DNA from: an uncultured Actinomycetes bacterium | GTDB taxonomy: Bacteria > Actinomycetota > Acidimicrobiia > Acidimicrobiales > Microtrichaceae | DNA: 5,971 bases | Assembly (NCBI GenBank): GCA_903941145.1 | Contig: CAJANQ010000315.1 | Coordinates: 1 to 5,971, forward strand | Direction of reading: 5' to 3' | Shown: positions 1 to 5,239 of the stretch, piece by piece | How the letters are laid out: every line of letters starts with the position of its first letter | Position numbering within the stretch: the first letter of the stretch is position 1 | The notes under the pieces: generated by a model | What the model saw: the letters and a program-made list of their open reading frames with translations, nothing else | Told to the model about the DNA's origin: nothing | Database searches by the model: none | Position numbers and translations under genes: made by a program

Positions 1-254
1 AGCTGGCGGACCGTCCGGTTGGCCACCATGCGCAGGCCGTCGATCCGGTGGGCGTCGGACAGGTCCACGCCCAGCTCGTCGAGCGCACGCACCGCACGCG
101 GTGTGAGGCCGTCGCCGCAGATCTTGTCCCGGCCCTGCTGGGCCTTCTCGAACACCGTGACCCGGGCCCCGCCGCGCGCCGCGCGGATGGCCGCAGCGGC
201 GCCGGCAGGTCCGCCGCCGATCACCAGCAGGTCACGCGTCTCGGGGGTAGTCAC
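1..254 (-). CDS. FAD-dependent oxidoreductase, geranylgeranyl reductase family (N-terminal part)
   Basis: Only the first 84 residues lie in the window; the gene runs off the left edge. The N-terminus shows a dinucleotide-binding beta-alpha-beta fold: a hydrophobic strand (LLVIGGG, residues 9-15), GGGPAGAAAA at 13-22, and an acidic residue ending strand 2 (VTVFEK, E36). Next comes KICGDGLTPRAV (44-55), whose Cys-Gly-x-Gly-x-x-Pro pattern is typical of geranylgeranyl reductase-like flavoproteins. These reduce isoprenoid double bonds, for example in menaquinone side chains or archaeal-type lipids, or related substrates. The substrate cannot be told from this fragment. The start taken is GTG at 254, because it gives the usual short lead into the FAD strand. 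An in-frame GTG at 278 would add eight residues, and neither has a clear Shine-Dalgarno. It is transcribed divergently from the SurE-like gene. Family assignment is firm; the exact reaction is unknown. Confidence 0.85.
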   Translation of the reverse strand, partial: MTTPETRDLLVIGGGPAGAAAAIRAARGGARVTVFEKAQQGRDKICGDGLTPRAVRALDELGVDLSDAHRIDGLRMVANRTVRQ

Positions 255-333
255 GGGTGCAGTCTGCGGCGCGGACACCCCAAACGAACAACCGCGGCGC
301 CACGTCAGCAGGACCGCATGGCACCATGCGACG
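255..333. promoter_or_regulatory. Divergent intergenic spacer, presumed promoters for both flanking genes
   Basis: This 79-bp gap separates two divergently oriented genes, so both promoters must lie here or within the flanking 5' ends. I see no convincing -10/-35 pair in it; the only less GC-rich stretch is around 280-292. Neither start is preceded by a clear Shine-Dalgarno, which would fit leaderless or short-leader transcripts, common in actinobacteria. That is inference from layout only. Confidence 0.35.
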
Positions 334-1245
334 GTGAGGACCTGCCGCGACCAGCCCCGTGCCCGCACGGCACGGCACGGCGCGCTCGCCGTCGTGGTCG
401 CCACCGTGGCCCTTCTGGGCACAGCCTGCGGGGCCAAGGACGACGCATCGCCGACCACGACCACCGGGCGCACCGCCACGACCGAGGCCCGCCAGACCAC
501 CACGTCGACGACCGAGCCCGAGGCAGCGACGACCACCGCGGCGCCCGGCGGTCAGGTGCTCAGGGTCCTGGTCACCAACGACGACGGCGTGCAGGCGCCC
601 GGGATCGCCGTGCTGGTCGACGCGCTCAGGGCGCTGCCCAACACCCAGGTCACGGTGGTGGCGCCGTCGCAGAACCGCAGCGGCTCCGGCGGCAAGGTGA
701 CCGACGGCAGCGTGAGCGCCTCGGGCGCCACGACGCTCGGCGGCTACCCCGCGACCGCGGTCGACGGGTTCCCTGCCGATGCCGTCGCAGTTGCGCTCGG
801 TGAGAACGGCCCCCAGCCGGACGTCGTCGTGTCCGGCGTGAACGACGGCGCCAACCTGGGTCCGCTCACCGCGATCTCGGGCACGGTCGGAGCCGCCCGC
901 GCCGCGGCGCAGGCCGGCATCCCTGCCCTCGCAGTGAGCCAGGGCAAGGGCAGCCCGGCCGACTTCGCCAACGGCGCGCGGCTGGCGGTGCTGTGGGTCG
1001 AGCAGCACCGAGAGCAGCTCCTGGCCCGCGACATGGACGTGATCGGCGTGGTCAACCTCAACGTGCCGACCTGCACCAACGGCACGGTGCACGGCGTGAA
1101 GGAGGTCCCGCCGGCCGAGACGGTCGCCGGGTACGACGCAGCGCCCGACTGCAGCGCAGCGACCGAGTCGGTGGACCCGACCGACGACGTGCAGGCCTAC
1201 CTGAACGGCTGGGCCAGCCAGACCGAGCTTCCCCTCGACGGCTAG
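334..1245 (+). CDS. Exported SurE-family 5'/3'-nucleotidase (survival protein SurE-like), probable lipoprotein
   Basis: A 303-residue protein. Residues 1-15 are Arg-rich, 16-31 hydrophobic, and LLGTAC (27-32) resembles a lipobox with Cys32 as the lipidated residue. A Thr/Pro/Glu-rich linker covers about 40-71. The SurE phosphatase domain follows: RVLVTNDDGVQAPGI (77-91) with metal-ligand pair D83-D84, VVAPSQNRSGSG (108-119) with likely ligand S116, VVSGVNDGANLG (165-176) with N170, then SGTVGAA (182-188) and the C-terminal NLNVP (241-245). All ligands known for SurE enzymes are present, so metal-dependent nucleoside-monophosphate phosphatase activity is plausible. SurE is normally cytoplasmic; this one should act at the outer membrane face or cell wall. 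C247 and C273 are the only cysteines after C32 and could form a disulfide. GTG at 334 was chosen because it gives a normal signal peptide; an upstream ATG in frame (19) would place antisense sequence of the neighbour in the protein. Its stop overlaps that of the DUF1501 gene. Confidence 0.88.
   Translation: MRTCRDQPRARTARHGALAVVVATVALLGTACGAKDDASPTTTTGRTATTEARQTTTSTTEPEAATTTAAPGGQVLRVLVTNDDGVQAPGIAVLVDALRALPNTQVTVVAPSQNRSGSGGKVTDGSVSASGATTLGGYPATAVDGFPADAVAVALGENGPQPDVVVSGVNDGANLGPLTAISGTVGAARAAAQAGIPALAVSQGKGSPADFANGARLAVLWVEQHREQLLARDMDVIGVVNLNVPTCTNGTVHGVKEVPPAETVAGYDAAPDCSAATESVDPTDDVQAYLNGWASQTELPLDG
1242..1245. other. Shared CTAG containing the stop codons of two convergent genes
   Basis: The plus-strand SurE-like gene ends in TAG at 1243-1245, and the minus-strand DUF1501 gene ends in TAG read from 1244-1242. 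The self-complementary CTAG therefore holds both stops and the genes overlap by 4 bp. There is no room for an intrinsic terminator between them, so transcripts from the two sides probably overlap at their 3' ends. Confidence 0.9.
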
Positions 1246-2549
1246 GTGCAGACGCCGACCCAGTCGGCGGGGGACGTCCGGAGCCGCGGGAACACCGCGT
1301 CCAGCATCATGCTGTCGGCCCCCATCCGTCGGGACACGACCTCCGCCAGCACCTGGCGGTAGTCGACCGTGGTGCGCAGGTCCCCCTCCACGAGTTCCGC
1401 GGCGGCGAGACCTGGCCAGGTCCCCTTGACGCCCGGCTGGACCCCGCCACCGATGACGAACATGGCGGCCGCAGTGCCGTGGTCGGTCCCGCCCGACGAG
1501 TTCTCGCCCGCTCGGCGGCCGAACTCGGTCATCACGACCATGGTCGTCCGGTCGGCCTCGGGCCCGATCCGGTCGAAGAACGAGCCGATCGCGGCATCAA
1601 GGCCAGCAACCGCCTTGGACATCTGGCCAGCAGGGTCGTCGGGCGCACCCATGTCGTTGTGCTGGTCCCAATGGCCACCGTCGACGTGCGCCACCTCGAC
1701 GGGCATGCCCATCTCGATCAGTCGCGCCACCGGCCAGAGGCCGACGCCCGCCTCGGAGGTGGGCCACCCGGCGGGAGGAGCTCCGTCACCCACGCCCGAC
1801 AGGCTGGTCAGCGTCGTCAGGGTCGGTGCCACCGCGGCCGCCAGCAACGGGTGGACGCCCTGCCCCGCGTACAGCCGCTCGGCGTGGGCGGCCACGTGTT
1901 CCCGAGGGGGACCCCACGAAAGGAGCGAGAGGCTGCGAAGACTGGTCGCGCTCATGCACGTTGCGCCTCGGAACGACGCAGGTGGACCGTCGCCGATCGC
2001 CACTGCGCGGAGCGGGCTGTCGCCCGCCAGGGCGGTGCCGCTCACCCAACGGCCGACCCAACCGCGCTGCACGTCACGCGCCGCGAAGCTCCCGTCCTCC
2101 ATCGCCGCCTGGGCGTCGAAGTGGCTTCGGGTCCGGATGGGCAGTCCCGCCGCCGGGACGACCGCGACCTTCCCGGCGCGGTAGAGCCCGGCCAGTCGTC
2201 GGGCCGCTGGGTGGAACGCGAACCGCCGGTCGGCGGCAACGCCGTCGAGGGGCAGTGCCGAGGCTGTCCGGACACCGATGTTGGGCCGCAGCAACGAGTA
2301 GTTGGGGTCGGCGACCGGGGCCACGACGGACATTCCGTCAGCTCCGCCCCGCAGGAACACCACGACCAGCCGCTGGCCCTGGGGCCGCACCGTGGCACCG
2401 GCGAGCCGTCCCGTGCCGGCCAGCAGCGTGGCGGACCCGGCGGCAGCGGCCGACGTGGCAAGGAACCCTCGACGGCTCATCCCTTCTCCGGGACCGCCCG
2501 GCACGGGCTGGCCAGCAACGTGGACAGGGTTCGACTGGGTCGACGACAT
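1242..2549 (-). CDS. DUF1501 domain protein (sulfatase/alkaline-phosphatase-like fold), Tat-exported
   Basis: A 435-residue protein of the DUF1501 family (PF07394), distantly related to the alkaline phosphatase/sulfatase superfamily. A Tat signal SRRGFL (25-30) is followed by an Ala-rich hydrophobic stretch, so it should be folded in the cytoplasm and exported. Family motifs in order: LRGGADGMSVVAP (66-78), SHFDAQ (142-147), HVDGGHWDQHND (288-299), TEFGRR (341-346), EN (349-350) and GGTDHGT (353-359). The His/Asp-rich motifs look like metal ligands. Molecular function is unassigned for the family. It lies directly downstream of the DUF1800 gene, its usual partner. Three starts are possible: GTG 2558 has GGGAG only 1 nt away, too close; ATG 2549 has the same GGGAG at 10 nt; ATG 2480 has GGAGAAGG with GGAG 5 nt upstream and gives a compact MSRRGFL Tat leader (412 aa). 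I use 2549, but 2480 is a serious alternative. Confidence 0.9.
   Translation of the reverse strand: MSSTQSNPVHVAGQPVPGGPGEGMSRRGFLATSAAAAGSATLLAGTGRLAGATVRPQGQRLVVVFLRGGADGMSVVAPVADPNYSLLRPNIGVRTASALPLDGVAADRRFAFHPAARRLAGLYRAGKVAVVPAAGLPIRTRSHFDAQAAMEDGSFAARDVQRGWVGRWVSGTALAGDSPLRAVAIGDGPPASFRGATCMSATSLRSLSLLSWGPPREHVAAHAERLYAGQGVHPLLAAAVAPTLTTLTSLSGVGDGAPPAGWPTSEAGVGLWPVARLIEMGMPVEVAHVDGGHWDQHNDMGAPDDPAGQMSKAVAGLDAAIGSFFDRIGPEADRTTMVVMTEFGRRAGENSSGGTDHGTAAAMFVIGGGVQPGVKGTWPGLAAAELVEGDLRTTVDYRQVLAEVVSRRMGADSMMLDAVFPRLRTSPADWVGVCT
2481..2489 (-). promoter_or_regulatory. Internal Shine-Dalgarno GGAGAAGGG before ATG 2480
   Basis: Read on the minus strand, GGAGAAGGG immediately precedes ATG at 2480, leaving GGAG 5 nt from the start. 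It is a good purine-rich ribosome-binding site within the predicted N-terminal extension of the DUF1501 protein. The protein would then begin MSRRGFL, with the twin arginines at residues 3-4, as in many Tat leaders. It competes with GGGAG at 2560-2564, which serves ATG 2549. Confidence 0.5.
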
Positions 2550-2564
2550 TTCGCTCACACTCCC

Positions 2565-4334
2565 CTAGTGGACCTGGACGTCCGGCGTCTGCAGCAACAT
2601 CGCGAGCAGGCGGTGGTACACCCAGGGCTCGCTGATGCCGGGGAGCGGGTCAGACGACCTCCGCCCCACGTTGGACAGGTAGCGGGTGCGAGACGCCGGG
2701 TCCAGGGCGACGTCGCACCGGTTCGCTGCCGCGGTCAACCAGTCGCCAAGCGTCGGTCCCGCCGACCACGACACCAGTTCCAGCGGTTCGACCGGAAACC
2801 CGGGAACGGCGCCCACCGCCATGGCCGTGCCCATGTTCCACCGGGCGATCAGCGCGCCGACGCCGACCCACGACTCGTCAGCGTCCGGATAGCCGTTGGG
2901 GTCCGGCCAGGAGTGGGGACGGTTCGCCAGCGGTGTCAGCAGGCCTGCGATCTGCCACTTCGACCTCTCCGCCTCGGTGGGGTCTGCGATTCGCCACGTG
3001 GTCCCAGAGGTTGCCCGCACCATCGCAGCGAGCAGCTCGGACGGACGCCGGACCCGGCGCCGGGACGAGTCGGCAAAGGCCTGCGACGTCAGCAGCACCC
3101 GCAGCATCGGCACGATCGCCGTGTCGTTGTCGAGGTAGGCGGCTGCGGCCTGTCGGACGACCAGGTCGCTCTGCGTGACGTGCTCGCCGATGAACCTCAC
3201 CGCCAGGCCGTGGGCCAGTCGCCGCGCCGTCGCCGGGTGGTGGGCGAGGTGACGAATGAACGACTCGCCAGCTGCCAGGCCCGTCAGCGCTCCCCGTGTC
3301 CACCCCAGGACGGAACGACGTGCATCGACGAACGGGCCGAGCCAGTGCAGTCCTGGCATGAACGTGAACGAGGCGTGGGGGTGCGGCAGCGCCCAGCCCG
3401 ACAAGAGGTAAGCGACGGCCGTGACGTCGGCCTCGGAGTAGCCGGCGTCCGACCCCACCGTGTGGAGCTCCATCAGCTCCCGGGCAAAGTTCTCGTTCGG
3501 GATCCGGCCGCCGCGGGCCTGGCTGGTGGCCTGGTCCAGGTACTGCAGCATGGCGCCCGACTTCGCGACGCCGAGCAGCAGTGTCTCGAACCTGCCGAAC
3601 GCGTTCGCCCTGATGATCTGTTCGTCGTAGTCGGCGCACTGGAACTGGCACCGGTCGTTGGTGACGTCGACGCTGAAGTGGTCCCAGAAGAACCCGACGA
3701 CCCGCTCGAAGACCTGCCGCTGGGCACAGACCGACCTCACCACGGTGGCTGCAGGCAGTTCGTACGCGATCCGCCAGGGTTCCGCGCTGAGCGCGATGTC
3801 GGCCGCCGAGCGCCGGGAGTACGGGTACATGAACGCCAGCTGGGCGTCGAGCGCTGCGTCGACGCCAGGAGCGAGCGCCAGCTGCCGGTCGATCCATTTT
3901 GCAGAGCCGAGCTGCTCGACCTCGGCGACCAGCGCCGGCGTCGCGCCGAACGTCAGGCGTCGGGCGACGTGCCTCGGGTCCGCAGGCACCGCCACCGCCG
4001 GCGGGACCGGCACGGTCGTCGTGGTCGGAGACACCGTCGTGGTGGTGGTCGATGTCGTCGTGGTGGTCGGACGCACCGTCGTCGTGGTGGTCGACGTCGT
4101 GGTGGTCGGCCGCACCGTCGTGGTGGTGGTCGGACGCACCGTCGTCGGCGAAGTTGAGCCCGACCCGCGTCGAGGGGCGCCGATCGCCGGGCGAAGGGGC
4201 TGGCAGGCAGCGGCGGTCACGGCGGCAAGTCCGGCTACCAGTGCCAGGCGGCGGTCATGCCGGACCGCAGCCTCGGCCGACCTGCCCGACTGCTCACTCT
4301 CGTTCGCGACGTTGCCGCCTGCAGGTTCCGACAC
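2565..4334 (-). CDS. DUF1800 domain protein with long Thr-rich stalk, exported (possible lipoprotein)
   Basis: A 589-residue protein of the DUF1800 family (PF08811), function unassigned. Residues 1-29 are polar, 30-43 hydrophobic, and AVTAAAC (38-44) resembles a lipobox with Cys44. DRRLAL (27-32) is weakly Tat-like. Residues 61-108 form a stalk of Thr runs broken by VRP/VSP. The domain then starts with HVARRLTFGAT (122-132), followed by FFWDHFSVD (215-223), AMLQYLDQ (261-268) and the hallmark NENFARELMELHTVG (280-294). Further on are HHPATARRLA, then RRPSELL, and it ends in LLQTPDVQ, a version of the family's usual SPEFQ-like terminus. An internal Cys pair sits in DRCQFQCADYD (C229, C233). 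The start is GTG 4334, supported by GGGAGG 10 nt upstream. The DUF1501 gene follows within 6 to 15 bp for its two upstream starts, indicating co-transcription. Probably a surface-anchored partner of the DUF1501 protein; that is inference from adjacency. Confidence 0.92.
   Translation of the reverse strand: MSEPAGGNVANESEQSGRSAEAAVRHDRRLALVAGLAAVTAAACQPLRPAIGAPRRGSGSTSPTTVRPTTTTTVRPTTTTSTTTTTVRPTTTTTSTTTTTVSPTTTTVPVPPAVAVPADPRHVARRLTFGATPALVAEVEQLGSAKWIDRQLALAPGVDAALDAQLAFMYPYSRRSAADIALSAEPWRIAYELPAATVVRSVCAQRQVFERVVGFFWDHFSVDVTNDRCQFQCADYDEQIIRANAFGRFETLLLGVAKSGAMLQYLDQATSQARGGRIPNENFARELMELHTVGSDAGYSEADVTAVAYLLSGWALPHPHASFTFMPGLHWLGPFVDARRSVLGWTRGALTGLAAGESFIRHLAHHPATARRLAHGLAVRFIGEHVTQSDLVVRQAAAAYLDNDTAIVPMLRVLLTSQAFADSSRRRVRRPSELLAAMVRATSGTTWRIADPTEAERSKWQIAGLLTPLANRPHSWPDPNGYPDADESWVGVGALIARWNMGTAMAVGAVPGFPVEPLELVSWSAGPTLGDWLTAAANRCDVALDPASRTRYLSNVGRRSSDPLPGISEPWVYHRLLAMLLQTPDVQVH
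4011..4154 (-). repeat. Low-complexity tandem repeat coding the Thr-rich stalk of the DUF1800 protein
   Basis: The plus strand carries imperfectly repeated units of the type CGCACCGTCGTCGTGGTGGTC, with some units longer and some diverged. On the coding strand they read V-R-P followed by runs of Thr, with occasional Ser: about five VRP/VSP-headed units in 48 residues. The stalk would be extended and is a likely O-mannosylation target in actinobacteria. The repetition makes length change by slippage or recombination plausible. Confidence 0.85.
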
Positions 4335-4424
4335 CTCGGTGCTTCCTCCCGGTTGCTGGAAGGTTCTTCGGTGATCTGGGGGTCACCACTTGAACCATTT
4401 CCGAGGACGGGGGGGGACCGGTCG
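4335..4424 (-). promoter_or_regulatory. Spacer between gpgS and the DUF1800 gene, with inverted repeats and a G8 run
   Basis: This 90-bp gap is the largest in the minus-strand block and the likeliest place for a separate promoter of the DUF1800-DUF1501 pair. It holds an 8-bp palindrome GACCGGTC (4416-4423), a run of eight G on the plus strand (4409-4416), a locally AT-richer patch (4390-4400), and an inverted repeat GGTGA-8 nt-TCACC (4370-4387). I find no clear -10/-35 boxes and no stem followed by a T run, so neither a promoter nor a terminator is proven. Confidence 0.4.
4345..4350 (-). promoter_or_regulatory. Shine-Dalgarno GGGAGG for the DUF1800 gene
   Basis: On the minus strand GGGAGG ends 10 nt before GTG 4334. 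It is among the strongest ribosome-binding-site matches in the window and decides the GTG start, which would otherwise be uncertain because the N-terminal 25 residues are not conserved-looking. Confidence 0.75.
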
Positions 4425-5198
4425 CTACGTGGTGGGCAGTCCGTGGGGCGGACGCGCCGGTGGGCGCGTGTCGCCCGGCGCGAACACCTCGACGCGACGC
4501 AGCGCCGCCGACATGACCTGCGCCGACATGGCGCCGAGCGCCGACTCGGTCTGCGACAGGTGGCCGAGCACGCCGCAGTCCGGATGGGCCACGGCCGTCG
4601 GCCCGTACTGGTCGACCACGTCGAGCAGCATCCCGATCTCGAGGCCGTAGTCGACCTCGAACGACAGCTGTCGGAGCACGTCGGTCCGCGCCGCAACCTG
4701 GCCGGAGAGCGGCTCGAACATCGACGCCAGGTCCGGGTGCAGCAGCCCGAGGAGGGGCTGGGCAACCAGCTGGGTGATGCGACCCGGGTCACGGGGCACT
4801 CCGGCCGGACGCACCCGCTCGAACGATGCCTTGGACAGCATGACGTCCGGGTCGAGCAGCGGCGCGAGGAGCCGGGGCAGGAAGTCGGTGCCGTCGATGA
4901 ACAGGTCGCCGTCGAGGAACACCGTGACCGGGCTGTCGACCAGGGCGACCGTCCGCCAGAGGGCGTCGCCCTTGCCGAGCGACGGTCCGCCGGGCGCGAG
5001 CGACGACACCAGGACGACCTCGGCGCCGGCTGCGGCGGCCACCTCGGCAGTGCGGTCGGTGGAGCCGCCCTCTGCCACCAGGACGCGCTCGGCGCCACCG
5101 CGGAACGACTCGGTGACCACGTCACCGACGCGCTCCTCCTCGTCGACCGCGGGGATCACCACGGTGAACGACGCGCTGGTCAGGTCGATGCTGGTCAT
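4425..5198 (-). CDS. gpgS: Glucosyl-3-phosphoglycerate synthase (GT81 family glycosyltransferase)
   Basis: A 257-residue GT-A glycosyltransferase. GpgS transfers glucose from an NDP-glucose to 3-phosphoglycerate, the first step to glucosylglycerate and, in mycobacteria, methylglucose lipopolysaccharide. Motifs: TVVIPAVDEE (12-21), EGGSTDRT (43-50), GKGDALWR (75-82), the metal-binding DxD as DGD (96-98, DSD in mycobacterial enzymes), RITQLVAQPLL (140-150), EPLSGQVAAR (162-171), YGLEIGMLLD (184-193), H213 matching the metal-ligand His of the family, and LGAMSAQV (221-228). It lacks the roughly 50-residue N-terminal extension and the longer C-tail of the M. tuberculosis enzyme. ATG 5198 opens just before the first beta strand; no strong Shine-Dalgarno is visible, and a reading from 5474 would run antisense across the folP-like gene end. 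It follows that gene after 41 bp on the same strand, the mycobacterial order folP2-gpgS. Cytoplasmic. Sugar donor is not decided by the sequence. Confidence 0.9.
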   Translation of the reverse strand: MTSIDLTSASFTVVIPAVDEEERVGDVVTESFRGGAERVLVAEGGSTDRTAEVAAAAGAEVVLVSSLAPGGPSLGKGDALWRTVALVDSPVTVFLDGDLFIDGTDFLPRLLAPLLDPDVMLSKASFERVRPAGVPRDPGRITQLVAQPLLGLLHPDLASMFEPLSGQVAARTDVLRQLSFEVDYGLEIGMLLDVVDQYGPTAVAHPDCGVLGHLSQTESALGAMSAQVMSAALRRVEVFAPGDTRPPARPPHGLPTT

Positions 5199-5201
5199 GC
5201 G

Positions 5202-5232
5202 AGGCCCATCATGGGTCAGCGGGTCCGGGCCT
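5202..5232 (-). repeat. Inverted repeat in the gpgS leader
   Basis: AGGCCC (5202-5207) and GGGCCT (5227-5232) are perfect complements around a 19-nt loop, between the folP-like stop and gpgS ATG. On the mRNA the downstream arm lies 3 nt before ATG 5198, where a ribosome-binding site would be. Overlapping it is a second short inverted repeat, CCCAT-C-ATGGG (5205-5215). No T run follows, so a terminator is unlikely; 6-bp GC arms can occur by chance in such DNA. Confidence 0.3.
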
Positions 5233-5239
5233 GCACAGG

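Noticed and set aside
19..333. N-terminal extension of the SurE-like protein to an in-frame ATG at 19
   Set aside because: It would overlap the conserved FAD-binding region coded on the other strand and bury the signal peptide over 100 residues inside the protein. GTG 334 gives a standard exported leader.
232..1092. A 286-codon minus-strand open frame opposite the SurE-like gene
   Set aside because: It is antisense to conserved SurE motifs and its product is an Arg/Gly/His-rich sequence without family resemblance.
4011..4154. CRISPR-like array
   Set aside because: The repeat units are contiguous, of varying length and without spacers, and translate in frame as a Thr-rich stalk.
993..4157. 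A 1054-codon open frame on the plus strand
   Set aside because: It lies antisense to the DUF1501 and DUF1800 genes, whose family motifs are unmistakable. Its product is Arg/Gly/His-rich low-complexity sequence with no recognisable domain, as expected when high third-position GC removes stops from the opposite strand.
4335..4424. Intrinsic terminator after gpgS
   Set aside because: The palindrome GACCGGTC and the GGTGA/TCACC repeat are short and none is followed by a T run on the transcribed strand.
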